From CAZKUN01 sp964555935 (GTDB lineage Bacteria; Armatimonadota; Zipacnadia; Zipacnadales; VGFC01): a stretch of 64,000 nt of DNA. The notes under the pieces were generated by a model. It saw only the letters and a program-made list of their open reading frames with translations, did no database searches and had not been told where the DNA came from. Location of the stretch: positions 13,735-77,734 of the forward strand of contig CAZKUN010000012.1 in assembly GCA_964555935.1 (NCBI GenBank). The letters run 5' to 3'. How positions within the stretch are numbered: position 1 is the first letter of the stretch; every line of letters starts with the position of its first letter. A program made the translations under genes and the position numbers. Shown here piece after piece: positions 15,829-25,389 of the stretch.

Positions 15829-18800
15829 CTACTGGCCAGCGGCAGCGATGAACGGCTCGCCGGGATCACGGTCGCCTGGCTGCAGGAGCCGGACCTCGGC
15901 GAAGACTACCACTTCAGACTTGCGCTTCTGGTGCTGACGGTGCTTGAACAGGTTGCCGAAGAACGGGATGTCCTTCAGGAACGGAATGCCCGTAAGCGTC
16001 TTCAGCTCCTCGTCGCGGAGCAGTCCGCCGATGACGATCGTATCGCCGTCGCGCACGCGCACGATCGTGTCGGCTTCGCGCGTCGCAACAATCGGGTACC
16101 CGTTGGGCGAGAAGCCCGAGAATGATCGGACAGATGGGCTCAGGAACACTGTGATGAGTCCATCTCGATCGACGCTCGGCGCAAAGTCCAGCCCGAGACC
16201 GATCTCCTCGAACTCGACGCTGCTCGAAATGGTGCCGTCACCGGCGACGGTGACCTCATACGGGATGATGTCACCAACGAGGAAGTTCGCTGCCTTCCCG
16301 TTGATAGCCACAAGCGTTGTCTTAGCGAGGACGGTTGTCTTTGACTCCACCGATTGCGCATCGAAAGTCGAGTTGAACGCACCCGCGCCGGAGCTGTTGA
16401 ACGGCGCGCGCACGAGCTTGCCGACCTTGAAGCCGTCTCCGGCCGTGTTCTGCTCTGAGATGATGAGCCCAGGCAGATCCCACTTGAACCCGGTGTCGTC
16501 ATCCTTGTCGATGCGGATGTCGGTGATCGTCGCGGTGATCTCGACCTGTGGCGGCGCGACATCCATCTTCACGATCAGCGCCTTGACGTCGTCGACGACG
16601 GACTGAGGCCCGCGGACCAAGAGCGTGGCCGTCGGGCGCAAGCCACCCACATCCATCGTACCGGCAATCTCTCTGAGACCGTCAGGGCCACTCAGCAACT
16701 GAACTTCGGCCTGATCGGCGTACATCGTCGTGAGGACTTCCACGGCCTTCTCGGGATCGATGTACGAGATCTGTATCGTGTCACTCACATCCGGCCCGTC
16801 GGCCACGACCGGTATCGCGCTCGTGTCGACATCGATCGATTGGACGAGCATCTCGGCCTCATCGACGTCGGTCGACTTGCCAGCCAGACCAACGAGACTG
16901 ATCTGCTGCCCATCACCGGGCAACAGGATCTGGACGTCGGGCAGCATGTCGGCCAGAGCGGACTTTATCGTGGCCGGCGTTGCGTACTCCAAAGCCAGCC
17001 AGCGCGTTACGTCGGTCGGCGGGACATCAACCTGCTTGGCGTACTCCTGCAGGCGTGACGCCGTCTGTCGGTCGGGAAGACCGGTAAAGACAACCGAGCC
17101 CGCATCCTCGATAACGCGCGTCTGGATGTTGAGCGACTCGGTGATCTCGCGAAGCTCGCTCACGATCTTCTGAGGCGTCGTTCGCTCCGGCTTGTAGATG
17201 AACTCAAGCGGCATGCCATCTTCGCCGACAGCGGATACGAGCTTGATCTCCTCGGGCGATCCGACGACGAAGTTGCGCGAGCCGAGGAGCGTGTATTCGA
17301 GACCGTTCAGCCGAGTGATGATGTTGAACGCCTCGGTTAGCGTGACGTCGTCGATGTGCACTGAGGCGGTGCCCGCCACGGCCTCGGTGGTGATGATATT
17401 CATCTCGGCGAACTGCGCCAGCGCCGTCAGGATCTCGACGATGGGAGCATCCTGGAAATGGAGCGCAATGAGCGTCTCCTGGTCCGGCATGGCGGGCGCG
17501 CCGGCTGCGTCGGCCGGGTCGGGTCGCTGAGCCACTAGCTCGCCATCAGGCACCAGGTCGACGACTATCGTGCCGGCCGATGTGCCTGCGTGGGTCTCGC
17601 ATTTCATGCCATCGCGCGAGGGGATGACGACCATCGCGCCGTGCCTGGTGTCGATGGTCTCGACCGATGTCTCGCTCGCCGGATGCAGGGCGACCATCCG
17701 TTCGCAAGTGGGGCCCACAGTCGCATCCGGGAACGTGATCCCGAAGCCGCGAGGTGTCGCGAGCTTGGTGACCCGATGCGCCGTTGGGACCGAGCAGTCG
17801 ATGGCGACCCGTAACGGATCGTGGGCCACAACGCGTACGCGCTCAACGACTGCGCCCTTCTGTAGCGAGGGGATCGGCGCGGTTGAGGGCATCGGAGCGG
17901 GTCTGGCAGTGAGCGTCGCCGTCAGACCTGCGAACTGCAGTGGCGTCCGCGCCTCAACGTATGAGGTTGGCGCAAAGGTCGCGAGAGCGCCAAGCGCCGC
18001 GGGTGTCTGCTTTAGCGCGCCCAGCGAGCGACGCGGCAAGCCCGCCAGCAGCGTGTCCGGCTCAGCCGACAGTGACGCGATGCGGGCAAGCGTCGCCCGT
18101 GGCAAGTCGTCGGGGGAAATGCTGGTCAGAGCGTCGGCAGGCGGGGAGCCGGCGCCGATGCCTTCCTTGCCCACGGGCGCGGTCAGCGGGGCAAAGCCCG
18201 GCGATGCCGCATACCGTCCAGGCAGCGCGGCCGTGGCCGATATCAGCGCCAGGCGGCCATGCCCGGTGAGCNNNNNNNNNNNNNNNNNNNNNNNNNNNNN
18301 NNNNNNNNNNNNNNNNNNNNNNNNNNNNNNNNNNNNNNNNNNNNNNNNNNNNNNNNNNNNNNNNNNNNNNNATCAGCGCCAGGCGGCCATGCCCGGTGAG
18401 CGGGTCGGGGCGAGCCGGCGGTCGGCTCGTGTCCACATAGAGCCGGACGATGAGGCCTCGCCCATCGGCGAAGCGCTCAACCTCGGCCGGCTGGCCGCGA
18501 CTGGAGGCGACCTCGACTTCCACAACCGGTGGGGTCGAGGTATCCTGTTTCAGCGATAGCACCGTGCTCAACGCGGGTGTGCGAGCGACGATGCTCCCCG
18601 CGTTCGGCGCCAGCACGGCATCCATGAACCGCGCGACTACGCGGTCCTCGGAGCCTCGGTCAATCTCGACCGACGTGGGCGCGCTAGTGGCAATGTGCAC
18701 CACGGCGCATCCCGTGCCTCTGGCGATACCGACGGATTCGACGGCAACGCTCGCGGGGACGTCCCGCGAGGCCACCGATGCTGCGACACAGAGGAAGAGG

Positions 18801-18859
18801 ACGAGTGGGACTGCGGCGGCCACTGAGATGGGCAGCCACGACCTGTGCCGGGTCTGCAT
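15829..18859 (-). CDS. pilQ: Type IV pilus secretin PilQ (AMIN domain plus secretin), interrupted by a spurious N gap
   Basis: PilQ forms the outer-membrane channel through which the pilus passes. ATG 18859 has GGGAGG 8 bases upstream and begins a signal-peptide-like N-terminus. An AMIN-type beta domain follows (about residues 35-160). Then come the N0/N1 domains (FQDAPIVEILTALAQFAEMNI ... LTEAFNIITRLNGLEYTL) and the secretin core with VEITATITDI, VGDIIPYEV, FEEIGLGLDFAPSV, DGDTIVIGGLL and IPFLKDIPFFGNLF. The 100 N at 18272-18371 are flanked by identical 30-base copies. Collapsing the Ns and one copy (130 bases) joins the two frames without a stop and yields about 966 aa. Without that correction the gene looks like two broken ORFs. 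Confidence 0.92.
18242..18401. other. 100-N scaffold gap flanked by identical 30-base copies
   Basis: Bases 18242-18271 and 18372-18401 are identical, and 18272-18371 are all N. This is what an unmerged overlap between two contig ends looks like after fixed-length gap filling. Removing 130 bases restores the pilQ frame, so no sequence is probably missing here. Confidence 0.93.
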
Positions 18860-18994
18860 CGTTAGCACCTCCCACAGCGCATATATTGCTGCGTCGGTGC
18901 GGCGCTATGTTCTTTGCTGCGATGATAGCTGCGATAGACGTCTGCTATGAACGCGGGACCCGCCGGCGTCCCACAGGCACCCCGAACGGTCGTC

Positions 18995-19915
18995 TTACTC
19001 GACTGTAACCGGCTCCGACTCGTCGTCGGCGCCGACCGAAGGGCTCACAGTGATTGATCCCGTACCTGTCGACAACGGATACGTCTCGCCACCCGGCGCC
19101 ACAGAACCGGACTGCCCGGCGGCTCCGGACACGGCCGTATGGCCCCCGTCGCCCGGAAGGATGAGTTCGTGCGAGCGTCCGCCGCTCCTGACCTTGACGC
19201 GCCCCTCCTCGATCTCGTCGACGTGATGTCCCGTCCTGCCGACCTCGTCGCCCGGCCGGACGTAGGCGCCTCGCCCGCCGGCCACGTCGGTCTGGCGCAA
19301 GACAGCCATCGCCCCATTGGACCCCGAAATCGTGCCCAGCAATGCGATGGGCGCCGCCTTGGCGGCCGCGCGGCTTCCGCGATGCACCTGCGGATACGCG
19401 GTCGTCAGAGCGGGCGGAAGCGTCGGGCCGGTCTGCACGGGCCTGTTGACGAGCACGGGCGGGCCCAGTGGGCCCCCTGTGGGACTCGGAAAATCTCCGA
19501 CCATCGGCCCGGGAATGGGTCCAGGCAGCGGCGGAGGAGGCCCGGGCGTGACCGTGCTGCCAGACACGATCGCGTCGCCGGCGGCCGGAGGCTCGGGCGT
19601 CTTCGGCTCAGGTACCAGGTCAGCCAACGGATCGCGCGGCCCCAGCACGATTGATGCCAGTTCCGGAAGATCGTCGTCAGTCACAGGCCGCACGACGGCG
19701 GGTGTGGTCCCGGGGTCCTCGACGACGGGCTCGGGTTGCTCCGACGGTTCATCCGGCGTCTCCCTGACCACCGCCTCGGGAGGACCGCCTATCCACCCCA
19801 TCTGAGTGGCGAATCGGTACCCGACGAAGAGCAGGAGTGGTATCCCCGCAAGCAGCAAGGGCAGCTGCAGTTTCTTGGGGATGGCGGATTTGGATGCGCT
19901 GGCCTTGCGTGCCAT
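18995..19915 (-). CDS. pilP: Pilus assembly protein PilP-like
   Basis: PilP is the protein that links the inner-membrane PilN-PilO complex to the secretin. The 306-aa product has one N-terminal membrane helix (about residues 20-35, LPLLLAGIPLLLFVGY). A very long Pro/Glu/Gly-rich linker (about 45-180) follows, then a C-terminal beta domain (IALLGTISGSNGAMAVLRQ ... AYVRPGDEVGRTGHHVDEIEEGRVKV) that matches the homology-region fold of PilP/GspC. Typical PilP is a lipoprotein of about 180 aa; here a membrane anchor and extended linker replace the lipobox. The assignment rests on the C-terminal pattern and its place between pilO and pilQ. Confidence 0.78.
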   Translation of the reverse strand: MARKASASKSAIPKKLQLPLLLAGIPLLLFVGYRFATQMGWIGGPPEAVVRETPDEPSEQPEPVVEDPGTTPAVVRPVTDDDLPELASIVLGPRDPLADLVPEPKTPEPPAAGDAIVSGSTVTPGPPPPLPGPIPGPMVGDFPSPTGGPLGPPVLVNRPVQTGPTLPPALTTAYPQVHRGSRAAAKAAPIALLGTISGSNGAMAVLRQTDVAGGRGAYVRPGDEVGRTGHHVDEIEEGRVKVRSGGRSHELILPGDGGHTAVSGAAGQSGSVAPGGETYPLSTGTGSITVSPSVGADDESEPVTVE

Positions 19916-19995
19916 CTCTCATGTCCCCCGTTGGCCATCGGTTGCCGACGACTCGGGCTGGCGTCCTGCTCTGCTCGCGAGCCCTCCATGCAGAC

Positions 19996-20673
19996 TTACG
20001 AATACACTCTGATCGTTACCTCGCCAGGGAAGGCGCTCCTGGGCGGCAGGATCAGGGCCCGGACTTCCAGACGAATCGTGCCCTCGGCTCTGCCCTCCCA
20101 CATGGCTCCCGGGCCTTGCTTCGCGATCTCAAGCGAATCAACAGATAGGATCTTGCCGAGAGCGCCAACCTGCTGGAGGAAATCGAAGGCACTCTTGTAG
20201 TTCCCCTGGAACTGAAAATCGATCCCCTGCTCGCTGTAGGTCAGCCCGTCAAACTCTTCTTCGCCCTCGGCCGCCTCTTCCCCCCCCTCGGCGGGGTCTG
20301 ACGCGGGCGCTCCGGCCCGGAGACCGGTGACCTCGATGCGGGGGCGCGACTCGATAATGTTGTTGCCGGTGGTGATGGCCAAGTTGGTCACATCACTCAG
20401 AAGCGTTGGAACGTACTCGCCCTCAGGCAGCTCTCGCTCAATGCGCGTCAACTCGTCAGCCAGTTCCTGGTCTTCCGCGCGAAGCTCCGCCACGTCAACG
20501 CCATCCACCGCCGCGCGCAGATCGGCGAGTTGAGTCTGCGCGCGGTTGTACTCGACGGAGACAGCGTGGTACTTCCTGACCTGAAGCAGCACTGACACTA
20601 GCAGAAACAGCAAGCAAAGCGCGGCGGCTCCGCCGAATACCAAGAATCGTCGGTTCTTTAGCGCGGCTTTCAT
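19996..20673 (-). CDS. pilO: Pilus assembly protein PilO
   Basis: PilO is the inner-membrane alignment protein that dimerises with PilN. It has a single N-terminal membrane helix (FLVFGGAAALCLLFLLVSVLL, residues 10-31), a coiled coil (about 35-85, AQTQLADLRAAVDGVDVAEL) and a ferredoxin-like periplasmic domain interrupted by an acidic Glu/Gly loop (about 125-145). It ends with the PilO-like IDFQFQGNYKSAFDFLQQVGAL and KILSVDSLEI segments. The ATG overlaps the pilN stop (TGATG), showing translational coupling. The length (225 aa) is normal for the family. Confidence 0.9.
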   Translation of the reverse strand: MKAALKNRRFLVFGGAAALCLLFLLVSVLLQVRKYHAVSVEYNRAQTQLADLRAAVDGVDVAELRAEDQELADELTRIERELPEGEYVPTLLSDVTNLAITTGNNIIESRPRIEVTGLRAGAPASDPAEGGEEAAEGEEEFDGLTYSEQGIDFQFQGNYKSAFDFLQQVGALGKILSVDSLEIAKQGPGAMWEGRAEGTIRLEVRALILPPRSAFPGEVTIRVYS

Positions 20674-21290
20674 CAGCTGGTCCCCCTGCGTCCTTCAGCG
20701 AAGAAGGCATGGACTTCGAAGTCGAAGACCGGCGCCGTGCCGGCAACGCCTTGGTGGCGCGTCGTGCGCACAAGCTGCGTCCCGGAGAAGGCATCCGTGT
20801 CCTGCAGGTTCGTCATCAGGCCGCCGACAGCATGCGTCGATCCGGCAAACCCGATGATGATGAAGCCCTCAATGTCTGCGACCTGCTTGTTGGCGTCCTG
20901 GTCGTCGACGATCTGTGGATGGAGCATCTCAGATCGGAGCGACTGCAGCCGCACGTCCGCGGGCAGGGCTTTCTCGACGTCAGCCAGCGCCATGCACCAC
21001 TTTCGCTCGCTATTGCGGGCCGTGACGAGGAGATCGACCAGCGGGCGCTTGTTGTCGAGCTGCCGCTGGATGCCATCGATCTCGCCCTTCTTTTGCGCGT
21101 AGTCATCGATACCGGTCTGCGCCAGGCGGAGTTGGTTCTTCATGCGGCCGAGCTTGCTCTGCTGCAGCGTGAAGACACCGATGGCCAAGACGAACGCCAC
21201 CACCGCGATGAAGAATGCGATTCGACCGGCATTCTCACCCACCACTCGGGCGCGTTCGCGTTCGCTAATCAGGTTTACATTAATCATCAC
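20673..21290 (-). CDS. pilN: Pilus assembly protein PilN
   Basis: PilN is a bitopic inner-membrane protein whose short cytoplasmic tail binds PilM. The N-terminal MINVNLISERERAR matches the conserved I-N-L-L-P-like PilM-binding motif. A membrane helix follows (about residues 24-43), then a coiled coil and a periplasmic ferredoxin-like domain (RLQSLRSEM ... IIIGFAGSTHAVGGLMTNLQ). The length of 205 aa fits. It lies 37 bp after pilM and overlaps pilO by one base. Confidence 0.92.
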   Translation of the reverse strand: MMINVNLISERERARVVGENAGRIAFFIAVVAFVLAIGVFTLQQSKLGRMKNQLRLAQTGIDDYAQKKGEIDGIQRQLDNKRPLVDLLVTARNSERKWCMALADVEKALPADVRLQSLRSEMLHPQIVDDQDANKQVADIEGFIIIGFAGSTHAVGGLMTNLQDTDAFSGTQLVRTTRHQGVAGTAPVFDFEVHAFFAEGRRGTS

Positions 21291-21327
21291 ACCACCCCCT
21301 CAGAAGGCGTGGTCGCCAGAGTTAACA

Positions 21328-22503
21328 CTAGGTCGACGCTACCGGCAACGGCTGGCTTTCGGGTTGCCCCAGCACCCGGTACGTCCCGGAGGCAATTGGC
21401 TCGCGCAAGGCAAGACCAGCTACAACGGACATGTACGGCGACAGGTCGCTCAGGAAGCTCGGATCGTACGATGGCGCCTCCAGAGCGGTGTCGCGAAAGA
21501 CATCGAACACGGTCGTGGGCGTGCCCAGCGTCGCCTGCAAGTACTCGGGCAGGCCGGGCAGGCGCGACGTGCCGCCACTAACGATCAGCCGGTCGGTTGT
21601 CGTCTCCGCGCCAGCCAGTTGGAAAGACTGGGTCAGGAAGTTCAGCGACGTCTGCGTGTCGCGCACGATCTCCTCAAGCACCGGAGCAATGGATAAGCTC
21701 GCCTGCTGTTGCTCGGCGGGCAGGGAGGAGATCTCGTCGCGCGTGCAGGCGACGGCTTGCGTCTCCTTGATCCTGCGCCCCTCTTCGGGATCGACGCTGA
21801 AGGCGGAAGCCACCGCGTGATCCATGCTGAGACCGGCGATCGGGACGATACGCGGGAAGGCAAAGCAGCCCTTCCAAACGATCGTCATCTCGGTGAAAGA
21901 CGCGCCGATGTGCAGCAGCAGCACGGTCTCGTCGAACACGCGCGACTCAGTGCTGGCATATACCTGCGCGCGCAGGATGGCGAATTGGACCGCGTCCATC
22001 ACGACGGGGGTAAGGCCGGCCATCTCGATGGCCTGGACGCGCCCCTCCACCGCTTCGTTGCGGGCGGCGACGAGCAAGACGCTCATCTGCGGATCATCCG
22101 ATTCGGCATCGAGAATCTGCCACGCGATCTCACCCTCCTCCGCGCCAAATGGGATGTGCGACCGCGCCTCAAACGGCATCGCCTTGGCCAGCGTCTGCGG
22201 ATCGCGGCGCGGCACCTGAACGCGCGTCGCCACAAGCGAGGGGTCTGTTACGGCGCACACCGCGAGCTTGGCGCTGCAGCCCGTCGAGCGCATCAACTCG
22301 CGGATCACCTCGCCGATGATGATCGGATCGACCACCGACGCGTTGTTGAGCGCGCCGGGCGGCGTGGGCGCCATGCCCATGCGGGTCGCCACCACGCGGT
22401 CGCCCTCGGAGCGGCACTCCATCAGCTTGATGGAGGTGCTACCGATGTCGATGGCGACTGTTGTCGGCGCCCCGAAGATCAGGTCCAGCGGATTTCGTGC
22501 CAT
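21328..22503 (-). CDS. pilM: Pilus assembly ATPase-like protein PilM
   Basis: PilM is an actin-like (FtsA-fold) cytoplasmic ring protein that binds PilN and the PilB/PilT motors. Phosphate 1 motif TVAIDIGSTSIKLMECR is at residues 15-31. Later are the family's FEARSHIPF segment, VLLLHIGASFTEMTIV (phosphate 2) and the LIVSGGTSRLPGLPEYLQ adenosine motif. The length (391 aa) is slightly above the usual 350. It opens the pilMNOPQ block directly after four genes of the roadblock/MglA module in the same direction, with a 21-bp spacer. Confidence 0.95.
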   Translation of the reverse strand: MARNPLDLIFGAPTTVAIDIGSTSIKLMECRSEGDRVVATRMGMAPTPPGALNNASVVDPIIIGEVIRELMRSTGCSAKLAVCAVTDPSLVATRVQVPRRDPQTLAKAMPFEARSHIPFGAEEGEIAWQILDAESDDPQMSVLLVAARNEAVEGRVQAIEMAGLTPVVMDAVQFAILRAQVYASTESRVFDETVLLLHIGASFTEMTIVWKGCFAFPRIVPIAGLSMDHAVASAFSVDPEEGRRIKETQAVACTRDEISSLPAEQQQASLSIAPVLEEIVRDTQTSLNFLTQSFQLAGAETTTDRLIVSGGTSRLPGLPEYLQATLGTPTTVFDVFRDTALEAPSYDPSFLSDLSPYMSVVAGLALREPIASGTYRVLGQPESQPLPVAST

Positions 22504-22524
22504 TAGCCACGCTCCTCCATCAGC

Positions 22525-23031
22525 TCAAGCCGCCGCTGCCGCGGCAAGACGCTCGAGCAGGTTCGTAAGCAACCCCACAAAACTCCCGGCATCGCCGCAG
22601 TCCACGGTCGGTATTCGCGCATCACTCGACAGGCTTAGCACCCCGCGCACTCGGTCAACATCGGTCTCGTCTGCGATGGCGACAATGCCTCGCGGCGCGC
22701 CGCCTGAGTGCAGCAGTATGAGCAGATCCCCAGCCAGAGACAGCTCGTGCTCGCCCGGTCCGATGATCAAGCAGTACCCAGCCGCTCGTCGGGCAAGGGC
22801 CTGACAGACATACTCGCGGCGCCAGCCACCATCCACGATGAACAGGCACAGAGACAGGTCTTCGCGGATGTTGATCCGGCTGAACGCCACCGGCTCGCGC
22901 CCTTCGTCGGCATCCACCGGCTCATCCGACAACAACCCCATCTGTTCGACTGTCGATTCCCGCCACGTATTCAGCAATTTCCGGCGAAGGGCATCATCTG
23001 TAACAATGACCAGGAGCTTAACTTGTGTCAT
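22525..23031 (-). CDS. Small-GTPase-like protein lacking the P-loop (putative pseudo-GTPase)
   Basis: The 168-aa product matches no family I can name. Its strand/helix order resembles a Ras/MglA-type G domain: strand LLVIV (6-10), strand LCLFIVD (61-67), strand YCLIIG (87-91), GIVAIADETDVD (115-126) where N/TKxD would sit, and PTVDCGDAGS (141-150) where the G5 loop would sit, followed by a last helix. The first strand leads into TDDALRRKLL rather than a G-x-x-x-x-G-K-S/T loop, so nucleotide binding is unlikely. It lies between the DUF4388 gene and pilM, near true mglA. A decoy or docking role for roadblock proteins or PilM is inference. Confidence 0.75.
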   Translation of the reverse strand: MTQVKLLVIVTDDALRRKLLNTWRESTVEQMGLLSDEPVDADEGREPVAFSRINIREDLSLCLFIVDGGWRREYVCQALARRAAGYCLIIGPGEHELSLAGDLLILLHSGGAPRGIVAIADETDVDRVRGVLSLSSDARIPTVDCGDAGSFVGLLTNLLERLAAAAAA

Positions 23032-23048
23032 GTTCTCTCCCCACCCTT

Positions 23049-23753
23049 CTAGCGTTCGCGTGGCGTTGCCTGTGAGGCAATGGCGCGTCTTAGGAACTCC
23101 GCGATCTCCCTCAGTTCGCTCGCTGTCGGCGCGCGGCCGCCGATTGGCTGCACCTTCGGTATGGCCTGCGGCTCGTCGTCGGGCGGGCTGCTGTCTGCTG
23201 ACAGCGGCGGCTGGCTGTCCTCAGCAACCGCGATGCCGATCAGCCCTGAGTCTACGAGCCCCGCCAGGTGCGCGTAGGCTTGTTCAAGTGACTGGTCGAC
23301 CGTCGCTACGATCTCCCCGAGCGTCCGCTTGCCGTTGACCAGCCCTAGCAGTGCTGCTGCCTCTGTCGACAGCTCCGACTCGGACTGACCGGTCTGAACC
23401 CGATAGGGCCTCGACATCGGCCCCCTCAGCACGTCTCTGGCTCTCCGGAGGTCGTCAAGCCGCTGCGTCGCGGAGAGCAGAATGCCCGGCACGGTGCGCT
23501 CGATCGTCTGGTCCGGCGGCACCGCTTCCTGCACGAAGCTGAACGACCCCATCCTGTTGACGAGCACGGCGAAGACGGCGTCTTCCCCGCGCTGGAAGCC
23601 ATCGAAGGCGTCGATGATTCGCCCGTTCTGGAAGACGATCTTGGTGCTGTGTCCCTGGTCGCGAACCGACAGCGTTCCCGTCCTGCCGCCGATGGCTAGG
23701 ATCTGCAGCACGTCTTCCGGATCTGTCTCCTCGAACGTTCCCCGTAGCGCCAC
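23049..23753 (-). CDS. DUF4388 (PATAN-type) domain protein
   Basis: The N-terminal 85 residues match the DUF4388/PATAN pattern: GTFEETDPEDVLQILAIGGRTGTL, then KIVFQNGRIIDAFDG and a closing FSF segment. This domain occurs in two-component and gliding regulators of Myxococcota, Deinococcota and cyanobacteria. A helical winged-helix-like region follows (about 125-175: AALLGLVNGKRTLGEIV ... YAHLAGLVDSGLI), then an acidic Pro-rich linker and a short helix. No receiver domain is present. It lies inside the MglA/roadblock operon, which fits a signal-relay or protein-interaction role in pilus polarity. Confidence 0.88.
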   Translation of the reverse strand: MALRGTFEETDPEDVLQILAIGGRTGTLSVRDQGHSTKIVFQNGRIIDAFDGFQRGEDAVFAVLVNRMGSFSFVQEAVPPDQTIERTVPGILLSATQRLDDLRRARDVLRGPMSRPYRVQTGQSESELSTEAAALLGLVNGKRTLGEIVATVDQSLEQAYAHLAGLVDSGLIGIAVAEDSQPPLSADSSPPDDEPQAIPKVQPIGGRAPTASELREIAEFLRRAIASQATPRER

Positions 23754-23815
23754 TATCGCTCCCCCAACTGGGCTCGCCCTCCGTCTGGCTCAAGCCCTGG
23801 CCGCGCGCGGATCAG

Positions 23816-24286
23816 TCACGCCTCATCGGGCGTAAAGAGGTCGCCCGCTTCTGCTCTTGGTAACGGCGCGCCCGCGCTGCGGCTATGTATGCGGGTACAG
23901 ATTGGCAACAGCGCATCGGTCGCCTCGCCGGCATAGAGCCTCACTAGCCCCAACGTCGTGCGATCGTCAAAGGCCGTGAGCATCAACGCGTTTTCGCCGA
24001 CAACGGACAGATGGACGTTCTGCTCCTCGCCCTCGTGGAACAGGACGCTGAACGAGTTCTCGCCGATGATACGGGCAACTTGCTCGGTTGCGGCGAACGC
24101 GGCCGCGGCCATCGCCGCGAGTTCCTCAGCCGGACGCTGCTTCGTGTACCCGCGTTGAGAGATGACCTGCCCGCTGCGATCGATGAGGATCACGAGCGAG
24201 GCCCGCGACGCCCGAAGGAACGCATCAAGGCGCTCGGATAATTCGCGGTCATCTTCCTCGTATATAACGACCGGCTGAAGCGACAC
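23816..24286 (-). CDS. Roadblock/LC7 domain protein (MglB-like)
   Basis: This is a 156-aa roadblock-fold protein. The core runs from about residue 14 to 125: helix LSERLDAFLRASRA, strands LVILIDRSGQVISQRGY, the helix EELAAMAAAAFAATEQVARIIG, then strands FSVLFHEGEEQNVHLSVVGENALMLTAFD. This is the pattern of MglB, which acts as GTPase-activating partner of MglA. It is the gene immediately after mglA (41-bp gap). A Pro/Ala tail follows the domain. Several other roadblock proteins share the operon, so which one is the actual MglA partner cannot be told. Confidence 0.9.
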   Translation of the reverse strand: MSLQPVVIYEEDDRELSERLDAFLRASRASLVILIDRSGQVISQRGYTKQRPAEELAAMAAAAFAATEQVARIIGENSFSVLFHEGEEQNVHLSVVGENALMLTAFDDRTTLGLVRLYAGEATDALLPICTRIHSRSAGAPLPRAEAGDLFTPDEA

Positions 24287-24327
24287 CGTACGTCACCTCC
24301 GTAGCGCGCCCGCGGGCACCGTCGCCC

Positions 24328-24918
24328 CTATGCAGTGCGCAGCTTGCCCAGCACCAGTTGGCACGCGGCGTTCAGCGTGTCGAACACGCCTATTCCGGTC
24401 GTCGCCACCGTCTCGAAGACCGGGACGCGCGTGGCCTGGCGGTTGAGAGTGAAATCCATGTAATGACGCGGCGCGATGCCCGGTAGGTCCTGTTTGTTGT
24501 ACTGCAGGACGTGCGGGATCGTATCGAGACTATACCCATACTGGGCGAGGTTTTCTAGCATGTTGTCGAAGCTCTCGACGTTCTCTTTCGCCCGGTCGTA
24601 ACCCGCGTCAGCCACGAAGATGATCCCATCCGCGCCGCGCAAGACGAGTCTCCGGGTGGCGTTGTAGACCACCTGGCCGGGCACGGTGTAGAGCTGGAAC
24701 TTGGCGGTGAACCCGCCTACATCCTGGACCTCGAGCGGCAGGAAGTCGAAGAACAGCGTTCGATCGCCCTGGGTGGAAAGCGACACCAGGCCGCCCTTGT
24801 CACGATTGGGCACGTGCTCGTGGATGTACTCGAGGTTGGTCGTCTTGCCGCACATGGCGCAACCGTAGTACACCACCTTGCACGTGATCTCGCGCTGCGC
24901 GTAGTTGATCGATGCCAT
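24328..24918 (-). CDS. mglA: MglA-type small GTPase
   Basis: MglA is a Ras-like GTPase that sets cell polarity and controls type IV pili in Myxococcus and Thermus. The 196-aa protein has the P-loop GCAMCGKT (19-26), the MglA-specific TVPGQ (78-82) in place of the D-x-x-G switch II motif, NKQD (141-144) for guanine, and the opening NYAQREITCKVVYYG typical of the family. All nucleotide-contact residues are present, so it should bind and hydrolyse GTP with help from a roadblock partner. It is flanked on both sides by roadblock genes and shares an operon with pilMNOPQ. Confidence 0.96.
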   Translation of the reverse strand: MASINYAQREITCKVVYYGCAMCGKTTNLEYIHEHVPNRDKGGLVSLSTQGDRTLFFDFLPLEVQDVGGFTAKFQLYTVPGQVVYNATRRLVLRGADGIIFVADAGYDRAKENVESFDNMLENLAQYGYSLDTIPHVLQYNKQDLPGIAPRHYMDFTLNRQATRVPVFETVATTGIGVFDTLNAACQLVLGKLRTA

Positions 24919-24945
24919 CGCTAACGACTCCTCCGGACGGTCAGG

Positions 24946-25389
24946 CTACAGAGACATGTTTCCCGATGCGCCTGCCGGGGGCATGCCCCCGGGCTTCGTT
25001 TCGCCAGGCTCGATACTGCCGCCAGGCATCTGAGACCGTGAGATCTCACCTCTGAGTTCGGTCGCCGCCTGCTCGATTCTGAGCCGCAGCAAGCCCATGT
25101 TGGATGTCTGGTCGGCGACTATGGCGACGAACGCTTTGCCGACGTCCGACACCACGAGCTTCCCGGATGATGCCTCGAATGCCGCGGTTTGGTATCCGCC
25201 GCCGTCCCAGCTCTGCGTCAGGATCGTCACCGCTCGGCCGATCTCCGCCGCCATGGCGGCGAGGCGGTTTTCGTCGCCCGCGCCTTCGACGGCCTGAGAG
25301 CAGACGCGGATGCCGTCGTGCGTGTAGAGCGCCGCGACGCGCACGCCGTTGACTCTCGTCAGGCTGTCGGTGATCTCCTCGATCGTCAC
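24946..25389 (-). CDS. Roadblock/LC7 domain protein
   Basis: This is a 147-aa roadblock-fold protein. The domain spans about residues 1-115: helix IEEITDSLTRVNGV, strands VAALYTHDGIRVCSQA, helix ENRLAAMAAEIGRAVTILTQSW, strands YQTAAFEASSGKLVVSDVGKAFVAIVAD, and helix SNMGLLRLRIEQAATEL. It ends with a Gly/Pro/Ser-rich tail. It lies 27 bp before mglA, and its start overlaps the end of the upstream membrane-roadblock gene by 4 bases, so it is translationally coupled to it. Confidence 0.92.
   Translation of the reverse strand: MTIEEITDSLTRVNGVRVAALYTHDGIRVCSQAVEGAGDENRLAAMAAEIGRAVTILTQSWDGGGYQTAAFEASSGKLVVSDVGKAFVAIVADQTSNMGLLRLRIEQAATELRGEISRSQMPGGSIEPGETKPGGMPPAGASGNMSL

Noticed and set aside
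18242..18401. Thirty-base direct repeat as an attachment site or transposon scar
   Set aside because: It flanks a run of exactly 100 N and its collapse restores pilQ; an assembly artefact is the simpler account.
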